Below, one piece after another: positions 34,377 to 42,147 of a stretch of DNA of 64,000 nt. Source of the stretch: Bacteroidales bacterium UBA7009. GTDB lineage: Bacteria > Bacteroidota > Bacteroidia > Bacteroidales > Paludibacteraceae. Position 1 is the first letter of the stretch, and every line of letters begins with the position of its first letter. The position numbers and the translations under genes were made by a program. A model generated the notes under the pieces. The model searched no databases and was not told the origin of the DNA. It saw only the letters and a program-made list of their open reading frames with translations. The stretch is from positions 142,147 to 206,146 of the forward strand of contig DJXH01000027.1 in the NCBI GenBank assembly GCA_002449665.1. The letters are read 5' to 3'.

Positions 34377-34663
34377 CACTATACGGATACTATACCTTTA
34401 CTTATAGGATAGCCATCACAAGCGGACAGAAAATTGAATATGAAATTGCCGTTTTTATACCATCACCGATTCAATCGGTGATAACCAAAGCAACAGCCCG
34501 CTCTGTGCGCTAAAGGAGAAATAAAAACCGCATCCGTCAATATAGCATCAACGATGCTATCGTTGATACAAAGCCCCGCTTATAAAAACAGTGATACATA
34601 ACAAATCAAAATACACTAACCCTTGAATCCTTACAACTATGAAAAAACTTTTCTCAATTTTCT
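34377..34663 (+). repeat. Leader repeat R1 (287 bp)
   Basis: Matches R2 (35842-36128) over 287 bases with no gap and three substitutions by eye. It contains two perfect hairpins (ATCACCGATT/AATCGGTGAT and ATCAACGAT/ATCGTTGAT) and ends inside the signal-peptide codons of the following ORF. Both copies are preceded by iterated GAACAGGAACTGAA units. It is the 5' leader of an InlB-repeat protein gene whose body is now missing at this copy. Confidence 0.85.
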
Positions 34664-34698
34664 TTGCGTTGGCCCTGTTGCTGCCTGTCTGCATATAG
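34639..34698 (+). pseudogene. Orphan signal-peptide remnant 2
   Basis: ATG at 34639 at the end of repeat R1 reads MKKLFSIFFALALLLPVCI then TAG. The first eight residues and their codons are identical to the start of the secreted protein at 36104, which follows repeat R2. It is the stub of a lost or replaced paralogue, now followed by a BRO-like gene. Confidence 0.7.
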
Positions 34699-34802
34699 AA
34701 GAAGTTTGAGAATAGTAGCCACCGCCTCCAAACGTTGGAAACGGAAAGAGGAACGGAAGAAGGAGTTCTTTGACGTATTGATTTGCCTGAAAATAAAAAA
34801 TG

Positions 34803-34834
34803 TTTGCATATATTGCAAGCCTACTGTACCTTTG
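34803..34834 (+). promoter_or_regulatory. Promoter of the BRO-like gene
   Basis: TTTG at 34803-34806, 20-base spacer, TACCTTTG at 34827-34834, 23 bases before the ATG. A TTCTTTGACGTATTGA box lies upstream at 34767-34782. Confidence 0.8.
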
Positions 34835-34857
34835 CAAAAATTATTTATCTGACCACT

Positions 34858-35709
34858 ATGCAAGACCAACTTTCATTATTCGACGGACAACTGATTCGTT
34901 ACGTCTGGGACGAGAACGAGGAGAAGTATTTCTTTTCCGTAGTGGATATTATATCCGTTCTGACCGAGAGCAGCACGCCGCGCCGCTATTGGAGCGACTT
35001 GAAACGCAAACTACAAGCAGAAGGAAGTGAGTTGTACGATAAAATCGTACAACTGAAAATTACGGCTGCCGATGGTAAAAAGTATCTCACCGATATGGCT
35101 GATACAGAGCAGGTTTTCAGAATCATTCAGTCTGTGCCATCGAAGAAAGCTGAGCCGTTCAAATTGTGGTTAGCGCAATTAGGTAGGCAGCGTATAGACC
35201 AAATGCAAGACCCGGAACAGAGTATAGAAATGGCGGTTCGCGATTACCGCCGTCTCGGATATTCTGAAGAATGGATTAACCAACGCATCAAGACCATAGA
35301 GATTCGAAAAGCCTTGACCGATGAATGGAAACGAGGTGGAATGAAGGAGGATACGGACTATGCCGTACTGACTGACATCATCTCCAAAGCGTGGAGCGGA
35401 ATGACCACGCGCCAATATAAGAACCACAAAGGACTACGCAAAGAGAGCCTGCGAGACAACATGACGAATGTAGAGTTGATGCTCAATGGTCTTGCCGAGG
35501 CTGCTGCCACAGAATTGAGCAAGCGTGAGAATCCGCAGGGATTTGCGGAAAACGCCCACGTGGCGCAGCGCGGCGGAAATGTAGCACACGTAGCTCGCGA
35601 GCAGTTGGAGAAGGAACTTGGTGATACGGTTATCTCCAATCAGCGGGCAGTGAACTTCACTACCCCTCCCGAAGAACTGCCATTTGAGTCTGCGGATGAC
35701 AAGAAATAG
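34858..35709 (+). CDS. BRO-N domain protein (phage antirepressor-like)
   Basis: 283 residues from the ATG at 34858; an in-frame extension would cross the promoter. Residues about 10-115 form a BRO-N domain (IRYVWDENEEKYFFSVVDIISVLT, RRYWSDLKRKL, and the YLTDMADTEQVFRIIQSVPS segment). The remainder (LWLAQLGRQRIDQ, DPEQSIEMAVRDYRRLGYSEEW, and a C-terminal HVAQRGGNVAHVAREQLEKE) matches the long chromosomal form common in Bacteroidales. Related domains in phage antirepressors bind DNA; the role of the chromosomal form is unknown. It lies exactly between the 287-bp direct repeats R1 and R2, as a cargo gene. Confidence 0.85.
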   Translation: MQDQLSLFDGQLIRYVWDENEEKYFFSVVDIISVLTESSTPRRYWSDLKRKLQAEGSELYDKIVQLKITAADGKKYLTDMADTEQVFRIIQSVPSKKAEPFKLWLAQLGRQRIDQMQDPEQSIEMAVRDYRRLGYSEEWINQRIKTIEIRKALTDEWKRGGMKEDTDYAVLTDIISKAWSGMTTRQYKNHKGLRKESLRDNMTNVELMLNGLAEAAATELSKRENPQGFAENAHVAQRGGNVAHVAREQLEKELGDTVISNQRAVNFTTPPEELPFESADDKK

Positions 35710-35841
35710 TTAATAGTAGTACATATCAGTTATTCAGGCAACGATGCAAAAGCACCGTTGCTTTTTTTTACAGGCAAATCAATATAATGTTAATGTTACT
35801 CCATTTGTATGAACAGGAACTGAACAGGAACTGAACAGGAA

Positions 35842-36128
35842 CACTATACGGATACTATACCTTTACTTATAGGATAGCCATCACAAGCGGACAGAAAATT
35901 GAATATGAAATTGCCGTTTTTATACCATCACCGATTCAATCGGTGATAACCAAAGCAACAGCCCGCTCTGTGCGCTAAAGGAGAAATAAAAAACGCATCC
36001 GTCAATATAGCATCAACGATGCTATCGTTGATACAAGGCCCCGCTTATAAAAACAGTGATACATAACAAATCAAAATACACTAACCCTTAAATCCTTACA
36101 ACTATGAAAAAACTTTTCTCAATTTTCT
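35842..36128 (+). repeat. Leader repeat R2 (287 bp)
   Basis: Second copy of R1; its last 25 bases encode the first eight residues of the intact secreted protein at 36104. It carries the 5' leader of that gene, including two hairpins. A TATACCTTTAC stretch about 23 bases into the repeat could be a degenerate -7 element. Confidence 0.85.
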
Positions 36129-39100
36129 GCTGCCTCTTGCTCTCCGCAAGTATGGTGACACAAGCGCAATTATTGAATGCAATTAAAGATTCTATTGAAA
36201 ACGTTGTCACGTCTCAAGACGAATATAAGCGTAACAACGCTCCTGTCGCTAGTCAAACAGACTATTCGCAATATTTTACTATTGATGAAATAATTACTCA
36301 TGAACATGGCAAAGATAACGGGAATGGATACTGGTATTATAGAACAAATGCCAATCATATTATAGCCCGCAAAGCAAATGGCGATATAGTAGAATTATAT
36401 TTCGGACGCACCTCTGATCAATATTATATGAATTACGATGGAATAATCGGACCTGAAGAAGGAACATATCCTTTATATATGTCCCAAAGTTTATATGATG
36501 TTGATAATAATAACGTCTTTTATACAGATGATAATGTTTGGGTAGCCCCGGCAGCTGATGCAGTATGGGTCTATAATACAGGAACTCGCTGTTATAACAA
36601 GCAATATTATCCAGCCTATGACTTATGGATATGTGCGAAAACTATTAATATAGAAACATGGAGATGGTCAGGAATCGTAATAAATGGAAAATTATTTAAG
36701 ATAAGAGGTGGCAACATCACTGTAGAAGCAAACAATGAAGGAGAAATATTTATAGAAACTCATGGAGTGAAAGATTATAATCTGTCTAATAATGTATATT
36801 TTACTATAGGCAACCGCTCTAAGAATACAATTAATTTAGGCTCAGGTACTATGGCTATTTCTCCGACTCAGTTAGCGATGTATGCGACAGATGGCTCAAG
36901 CAGTGCACAGATTAGGATAAACAACAATGCTACAGGAACATATAGCCTATCCGATTTAGATTTGACAGGAACATTCTTTAATTATGAAGGAACTGACATA
37001 TTGTCTGTTAGTAATATTACTGCCCAAGTATCTGCAACTAATGGTGTCTATACCGTCGTTATGACAATTAGAGATTCTGAGCAAAATGTATATATCGTAA
37101 CCATGTCTGCCTCTGCACCTACATATACCATCAAATATAAAGACAAAGGCGGTGCCGATTTCTCGGGGATGCAAGTCAATGCTCCTACCACCCACACCTT
37201 CGGAACTGCCACAACACTCAAGATCCCGACCAAGACAGGATATGCTTTCGGCGGTTGGTACACTGCTTCCGACTGTGCTTCAGGGGCTGTCGGAAATGCG
37301 ACATCTGCTTCACTCGGTGCAACTGCATACACGGCAGACATCACCTTGTACGCTTTGTGGACGCAGAAAACCTACACACTGTCCGCAACGACTAACCCTG
37401 ACGGTCTTGGTACTGTAACCATTAGTCCGACGGCTCCGTACCACTACCTGGATGAAGTAACGCTGACAGCACCTGAGGTTACGGGTTACACGTTCAGCGG
37501 CTGGGGCGGCACGAACAGCAGTATGATGTCAGGCAACGTCTTCACCTTCTCCGCAGACACTGCCAACAACACCGCCTATGCCGTAACAGCTAACTATACA
37601 GCTAACCCGTACACCATCACTTTGAATAACCAAGATGCGACAGAGGGCGGTACGAGCAGTCAGACGGTGGATTATCGCACGGCACTGCCCGACATCACCG
37701 TTCCGACCAAGACGGGCAACGCCTTCGGCGGTTACTACACCGAGACCAACGGCGGCGGCACAATGCTTATCGGCACGGACGGCAAATGGGTGAAGAACGT
37801 CATCGGCTACACCGATGCTTCCGGCAACCTCATCCACGCCGACAACTTCAAACTCTTCGCCAAGTGGACGGAACTTGTTATTTTCACTATCGCTTCTTAC
37901 TCGAATGGCACGGTGACGGTTACGCCGAATGATGGTTCGGGTGCATTCACATCAGGCAGCCGCTCGTTGGCAGTGGGTACTAGAGTAGATTTCTCCGCTG
38001 TGGAAGATGAACACTACCATATCAGCACAGTGAACTTGCGCATCAAAGAAAGCGACAACTCTTTCTCTGCTTCGTCGGCATATACGCTGCAATCAGGTGA
38101 TGGCACGGTAACACTGACAGCTGACTTCCTGCCTGACACCTACGCTATCACCTACAACGCAGGTGAGAACGGCACGGGCGCAGATATTGACGCAGGCGAG
38201 AAGACCTACAATGAAGATTTCACTTTGTCAAGTAACACGTTCACCCGCGAGGGCTACACACAGACGGGTTGGAGTATAAATGCAGACGGTAACTCCAACG
38301 ATTACACCCTCGGCGGCACTTACACCGGCAACACCGCCCTTGACCTCTATCCGTATTGGGAAGTTAACTCCTACTCCCTCAACTGGACCACGGACGGCGA
38401 TGCCCTGACTGGCACATACACCTCAGGCTCAACGGCATACGGCACAACGATAGTACAACCGAACACCCCGACGAAGACTGGTTATACCTTCGTTGCTTGG
38501 TCGCCTACCCCTGATGCTACAATGCCTGCCTCACCGACCACCTACACCGCACAATGGAATGCTAACACCTACAACATCTTCTACAAAGACCAAAACAATG
38601 CGGCATATAGTGGTAGTAATGAAAGCAGTCTGCCCGACGTGCACACATACAACGTAGCCACCGACCTTGAGGATGGTGAGAAAGCCGGATATAACTTCCT
38701 CGGTTGGTTCACCGATGCAGAGTGCACCGCAAGTGCAGGCACAAGTATTGCCGCCAACAGCATCACCGCCGATATCACTCTGTATGCAAAATGGGAACTT
38801 GCCGCCACGCCTGAGATAGAGCTTAACGAAGACGGCAGTCAGCACTTGGATAACACTGTCCCCGTAACATCAGAAAACCCGCTTTCCGCACTTGCGACAA
38901 AGTATGCAAGCCGAGATGTGAACGTAACGCTTAACCGCCAACTCTATGGCGGCAGTTGGAACACTATCTGCTTCCCGTTCTCAGTAGAAGACTTGGATGT
39001 GAAAGGTAATGAGTTATACGATATTTTACGTAATAGTTTGTATGAGTTGCAACCAAGCACAACGACCGCTACAGCGGATGGTATGATTATCAATTTCCTG

Positions 39101-39571
39101 CCGTTGAGTTATGAAGAAGGTGTTATTCCTTTGAAAGCGGGTGTGCCTTACCTTATCCGCACAAGCGCAGATATAGACCTTGCTGATTATAAGTTTGAGA
39201 ACGTTCGTCTCAATCCTGCTACTAATCCCGTATTAAAGAAGGAAGGTGTAGATTTGGATGTTCAGTTTGTCCCCGTTATGACCCGCACTTTGTTGACGAG
39301 TAAGAAGGATATTGTGGTAGTAGGCAGTCGTTTGTATTATCCAAACCAGAGCGGCGGTTCTTACCTGCGTGCTTTCCGTGCTTATTTGCATATAACCAAC
39401 GGAGCGGAATCTAACTATGTTCAGCCTCGTATCCGCATAGTGGACACAGGCGAGATTATCGCTCTTGAGGAGGAGCAAGAGGTAGAGACCCGCAAGTATA
39501 TAGAGGACGGCATACTGATTATCGAGCGCGGAGGCGTGAGATATGATGCACAGGGCAAGAGGATGGAATAG
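36104..39571 (+). CDS. Large secreted InlB B-repeat (Listeria-Bacteroides repeat) protein 1
   Basis: 1155 residues. Signal peptide MKKLFSIFCCLLLSASMVTQA. Residues about 23-340 are an A+T-rich-encoded N-terminal region with two YYMNYDGIIGPEEGTY-type calycin-like domains. From about 340 to 900 there are seven tandem InlB-type repeats, each with a T-G-Y-x-F-x-G-W core and ending LYAxW or YTAQW. Residues 900-1155 are a conserved C-terminal domain (LNRQLYGGSWNTICFPF, VPYLIRTSADIDLADYKFE) ending KYIEDGILIIERGGVRYDAQ. It is likely a surface adhesin. Preceded by leader repeat R2 and followed by hairpins, a tiny ORF and a conserved stem-loop. The C-terminal DNA is almost identical to that of protein 3. 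Confidence 0.85.
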   Translation: MKKLFSIFCCLLLSASMVTQAQLLNAIKDSIENVVTSQDEYKRNNAPVASQTDYSQYFTIDEIITHEHGKDNGNGYWYYRTNANHIIARKANGDIVELYFGRTSDQYYMNYDGIIGPEEGTYPLYMSQSLYDVDNNNVFYTDDNVWVAPAADAVWVYNTGTRCYNKQYYPAYDLWICAKTINIETWRWSGIVINGKLFKIRGGNITVEANNEGEIFIETHGVKDYNLSNNVYFTIGNRSKNTINLGSGTMAISPTQLAMYATDGSSSAQIRINNNATGTYSLSDLDLTGTFFNYEGTDILSVSNITAQVSATNGVYTVVMTIRDSEQNVYIVTMSASAPTYTIKYKDKGGADFSGMQVNAPTTHTFGTATTLKIPTKTGYAFGGWYTASDCASGAVGNATSASLGATAYTADITLYALWTQKTYTLSATTNPDGLGTVTISPTAPYHYLDEVTLTAPEVTGYTFSGWGGTNSSMMSGNVFTFSADTANNTAYAVTANYTANPYTITLNNQDATEGGTSSQTVDYRTALPDITVPTKTGNAFGGYYTETNGGGTMLIGTDGKWVKNVIGYTDASGNLIHADNFKLFAKWTELVIFTIASYSNGTVTVTPNDGSGAFTSGSRSLAVGTRVDFSAVEDEHYHISTVNLRIKESDNSFSASSAYTLQSGDGTVTLTADFLPDTYAITYNAGENGTGADIDAGEKTYNEDFTLSSNTFTREGYTQTGWSINADGNSNDYTLGGTYTGNTALDLYPYWEVNSYSLNWTTDGDALTGTYTSGSTAYGTTIVQPNTPTKTGYTFVAWSPTPDATMPASPTTYTAQWNANTYNIFYKDQNNAAYSGSNESSLPDVHTYNVATDLEDGEKAGYNFLGWFTDAECTASAGTSIAANSITADITLYAKWELAATPEIELNEDGSQHLDNTVPVTSENPLSALATKYASRDVNVTLNRQLYGGSWNTICFPFSVEDLDVKGNELYDILRNSLYELQPSTTTATADGMIINFLPLSYEEGVIPLKAGVPYLIRTSADIDLADYKFENVRLNPATNPVLKKEGVDLDVQFVPVMTRTLLTSKKDIVVVGSRLYYPNQSGGSYLRAFRAYLHITNGAESNYVQPRIRIVDTGEIIALEEEQEVETRKYIEDGILIIERGGVRYDAQGKRME

Positions 39572-39620
39572 CCCCTCCCGACCGACCCATAATGGGAGGA
39601 GATAGGAAACAGACATTTAT

Positions 39621-39652
39621 TCGGAGTACTCAGATTATTCCGAGTACTCCGA
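39621..39652 (+). promoter_or_regulatory. Intercistronic hairpin after InlB-repeat protein 1
   Basis: Perfect 11-base stem TCGGAGTACTC/GAGTACTCCGA, 49 bases past the stop codon and conserved at 45779-45818 after protein 2. It lacks a following T run, so it may protect or process the message rather than terminate it; the small ORF lies beyond. Confidence 0.5.
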
Positions 39653-39711
39653 ATACTCGAAACATAAAAATGCCCAATAACCAAATTGTAAATGCTAAAA
39701 TAGTAAATGTT

Positions 39712-39837
39712 ATGGTGAATTACAACAATCCCAAGACAGACGTTAAGGAAGTGGAGTTGCTTCACGCGGTGTGTGTTAGTCCTAACAAGCCGTCAGAGAC
39801 GCCGACAGATCCGTTAGATGAATTCCCCAATTCCTAA
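39712..39837 (+). CDS. Tiny ORF A of the NPKT family
   Basis: 41 residues beginning MVNYNNPKTDVKEVELLHAV; the conserved cysteine follows, then VSPNKPSETPTDPLDEFPNS. An in-frame ATG at 39670 would add 14 residues (MPNNQIVNAKIVNV), but the homologues start at the equivalent of 39712, each after AAATGT. It shares the pattern NPKTxxxEVExLxAxC with ORFs B and C. No signal peptide and no known domain; proline- and acid-rich C-terminus. It is 140 bases downstream of InlB-repeat protein 1. Short Bacteroidales ORFs of this general look exist but I know of no assigned function. Confidence 0.6.
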   Translation: MVNYNNPKTDVKEVELLHAVCVSPNKPSETPTDPLDEFPNS

Positions 39838-39849
39838 CTTCTAAAAAAA

Positions 39850-39917
39850 TCCGGCGGAGGGCGGCTGGCTTGGCAGAGAAATGCAGGTCAGTTTTGTTTC
39901 GGGTTTGCTCTCCGCCT
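39850..39917 (+). ncRNA. Conserved stem-loop element, copy 1
   Basis: Closing stem GGCGGAGGGC (39853-39862) with GCTCTCCGCC (39907-39916), one G-U pair. The 44-base interior shares GGCTG, then GAGAAATGCAGG and CAGTT(A/T)TGTTTCG with copies 2 and 3. It lies just past tiny ORF A. Conservation of both stem and loop in three copies suggests a structured RNA element. Confidence 0.55.
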
Positions 39918-39922
39918 TTGTT

Positions 39923-39967
39923 TCACTATAAACCGTAAAAGGGCACTGCCTTCGCGGTTTATAGTGA
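39923..39967 (+). terminator. Terminator of the protein 1/ORF A transcript
   Basis: Thirteen-base perfect stem (39923-39935 with 39955-39967); followed by ATAAAAAAG, so the T run serves better on the minus strand, but position is the same as the T-tailed hairpins after ORFs B and C. Confidence 0.55.
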
Positions 39968-40045
39968 TATAAAAAAGCGTTTGCTATCAAAAGTAGCAAA
40001 CGCTTTTTATTTTTATGATAATCTGTATCCTCCTAATTCTATTCT

Positions 40046-40070
40046 ATTCCTTTCCTTTCCTTTCCTTTCT
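40046..40070. repeat. Pentanucleotide tract (TTTCC)n in a pyrimidine-rich stretch
   Basis: About four to five tandem CCTTT units within a C/T-only region running to about 40120, just left of element B. Noncoding. No gene start is nearby. Confidence 0.7.
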
Positions 40071-40130
40071 CGCATACCTTCCCTACCTTACCTTACTCTT
40101 ATCCTCTTTTTCCTCCCCTAAATATAGGGT

Positions 40131-40437
40131 GGTATCACAAAAGGGGTCGTTTGATTGATACCCCACAAAATGACAAATTCCGCTCTGAAAAATCGCAATA
40201 ATCGGGCACAAAAACAGCAAGTGAGCCATAATTGGAAATCTTGCAAATAATATCAATTTGGATGTAAATAGCGACAAATACCGTTAATAAATGCAGAGAA
40301 ATAAGCCACATTTTGCAAAAAAAAGCACAAAATGCTTGCATTTACTTTGGGTTTGCATTATCTTTGCGGCCGAAAACAAAGAGACCGAATAAACAGCTGA
40401 CAAGTGGTATCAATCAAACGACCCCTTGAACGCTACC
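40131..40437. repeat. Putative invertible element B: two inverted 32-bp palindromic sites around a promoter
   Basis: Sites at 40131-40162 and 40406-40437. Taken as inverted repeats they agree in 22 consecutive positions at one end (containing GGGGTCGTTTGATTGATACC) and in the GGTA at the other end. The 243-base interior has no gene and holds a promoter firing right, homologous to the one in element A but in the opposite orientation. The 48-bp leader repeat follows outside at 40531. Confidence 0.6.
40336..40366 (+). promoter_or_regulatory. Promoter inside element B
   Basis: TTGC at 40336-40339, 19-base spacer, TATCTTTG at 40359-40366; fires right through site B2. In the present orientation the first sense gene is over 1.7 kb away, since the DUF4143 ATPase gene is antisense. 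Confidence 0.65.
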
Positions 40438-40530
40438 GTTTTTGTATGTATTACTGTAAATTTCGCTTTTGTCTGGACGTGAAATGTAAGGGCAAAAGAG
40501 GGAATGCTCCGGCACTAAAAACACAGGAGC

Positions 40531-40578
40531 AAAAGAATGCCTGAAAGAAAGGCAAACAGCGACCTTTGACGTACTGAA
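40531..40578 (+). repeat. 48-bp leader repeat L2 with TTTGAC-type box
   Basis: Second copy of L1 (32703-32750), with a few substitutions and no gap. It lies 93 bases right of element B, as L1 lies 67 bases right of element A. Confidence 0.65.
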
Positions 40579-40594
40579 AATAAACAACAAAAAC

Positions 40595-41920
40595 TTACAG
40601 AAATGGTGTGAAATATACCGGCACGCAGGTAGTCTGACCGTCCTTACAATAGTCCTTCGTATAGAGCAGTATCCGCTCACCAATGCGTTGCGAGTACTTA
40701 TCGCAGAACACGTCAAGCGACTTGTGGGTCTTATAGCCGGACGACTTGACCTCTATCGGCACAAGTTTATTTCCCTGCGAGAGGAGAAAATCAATCTCGT
40801 AGTTATGCTTGGCGTTATCTGTAGGGAAAGTGTAGTAGTAAAGTTCATTGCCTGCCGCACGCAGCATTTGCGCCACAAGGTTTTCATAGACATAGCCGAG
40901 ATTAGCCTCAAGTTTGTCGGACAGCAGTTTGTTATAGATCACATTCTCTGTATATTTCTTGTCCCAAAATGCGAGCGTGACGAATAAACCCGTATCAGTC
41001 AAGAACATCTTGTAGCGATTGGCATCCTTGTTCAGTCCGAGTCCGACATTCGGGTCATTGGAATGATATGCGAGACTAATAGCCATACTATCTGCCATAT
41101 CTGCTACTACTGTTTCTGTACTTTCTGTTCTTCTGTCGCCGGTGCTTGCTACCTGGTAGCGCGAAGCGTTTGTCGATAGTTGCCCCGGTATATTGAAGAA
41201 CATACGTGATGCGCGACCGGTGGTGTCTATCTTGCGAAAATCATCGTTATATAGTTGCAGTATCTCTCGTTTGATACTATCTACCGATTGTAGATTATTC
41301 GTTTGTAAATACTTTTCCACTGCCTGCGGCATTCCTCCCACCAACATATAAAGTCTCAGGTCGCGCATATATTTCCTATGAGTGTCTTGCAACGGGCGTT
41401 TCATCTTGAAGAATTCTTTGAGTAAAGCGGGTGTGGTTTCGTTTCCTTGCGCCCAATAGAACTCTTCCATATCCATCGGATGTAGCGTAAGACGTGTCTC
41501 TTCGCTCGGTATGGTGATGTTCTGTACATTGCGTTTGAGTGTTAGTAGCGAGCCTGTTTCGATGTAATCGTAACGACCGTCTTTGACGAGATACTTGATA
41601 GCCTGCCTTGCGAGAGGTTGTCGCTGCACTTCGTCAAACACAATCACACTCTGACGGGTGTATAGATTTATATGTGTTTCTGCTTGAAGGCGCATAAAGA
41701 AGAAATCCAAATCGCTGATGTCTTCAAACAAGGCATTGATGCGTTTGCTGGCGGAGTTGAAATCAAGGAAGATGTATGATTTATACTCCCTCTTTGCAAA
41801 TTCTTCCACCAATGTTGATTTGCCCACACGTCTGGCACCTTGTATTAGTAATGCCGTACTTCCTTGACGTTCATGCTTCCATTGAAGCATATCCTGATAG
41901 AGTTTTCGTTTGAATATCAT
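40595..41920 (-). CDS. DUF4143 family AAA ATPase
   Basis: 441 residues, full length. Walker A GARRVGKST is at about residues 28-36, Walker B SVIVFDEVQRQ follows near 90-100, and the C-terminal half has the PD-(D/E)xK-like nuclease signature NYEIDFLLSQGNKLVPIEVKSS. Family members are abundant and variable in Bacteroidales accessory regions; function is not established. It is oriented against the neighbouring secreted-protein genes, with its own promoter, and has a truncated relative at 32836. The two belong to different subgroups, judging by their C-termini. Confidence 0.88.
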   Translation of the reverse strand: MIFKRKLYQDMLQWKHERQGSTALLIQGARRVGKSTLVEEFAKREYKSYIFLDFNSASKRINALFEDISDLDFFFMRLQAETHINLYTRQSVIVFDEVQRQPLARQAIKYLVKDGRYDYIETGSLLTLKRNVQNITIPSEETRLTLHPMDMEEFYWAQGNETTPALLKEFFKMKRPLQDTHRKYMRDLRLYMLVGGMPQAVEKYLQTNNLQSVDSIKREILQLYNDDFRKIDTTGRASRMFFNIPGQLSTNASRYQVASTGDRRTESTETVVADMADSMAISLAYHSNDPNVGLGLNKDANRYKMFLTDTGLFVTLAFWDKKYTENVIYNKLLSDKLEANLGYVYENLVAQMLRAAGNELYYYTFPTDNAKHNYEIDFLLSQGNKLVPIEVKSSGYKTHKSLDVFCDKYSQRIGERILLYTKDYCKDGQTTCVPVYFTPFL

Positions 41921-41948
41921 ATTGTGATAAGTATTTGAAAATCGGCTG

Positions 41949-41979
41949 CAAAAGTAATAGATATTTTTGAAATCACAAA
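41949..41979 (-). promoter_or_regulatory. Promoter of the DUF4143 ATPase gene
   Basis: Minus-strand TTTG at 41979-41976, 19-base spacer, TACTTTTG at 41956-41949. The remaining DNA to 42147 (A+T-rich, no consensus forward promoter seen) is the leader of InlB-repeat protein 2. Confidence 0.6.
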
Positions 41980-42147
41980 ATGTTTATGTTAAAAATATGC
42001 TGTTTTCTCAAAATGTCAAAACACGAAGTATGTAGTTATCTCAAAATGTTGTTTGTTTTCAGCTGTTACCAAACTACGTATATTACTGTCTAATTGCGAA
42101 ATAACAATTAACCAAAATAATATTAACCCGATAAAAACTAAATTATT

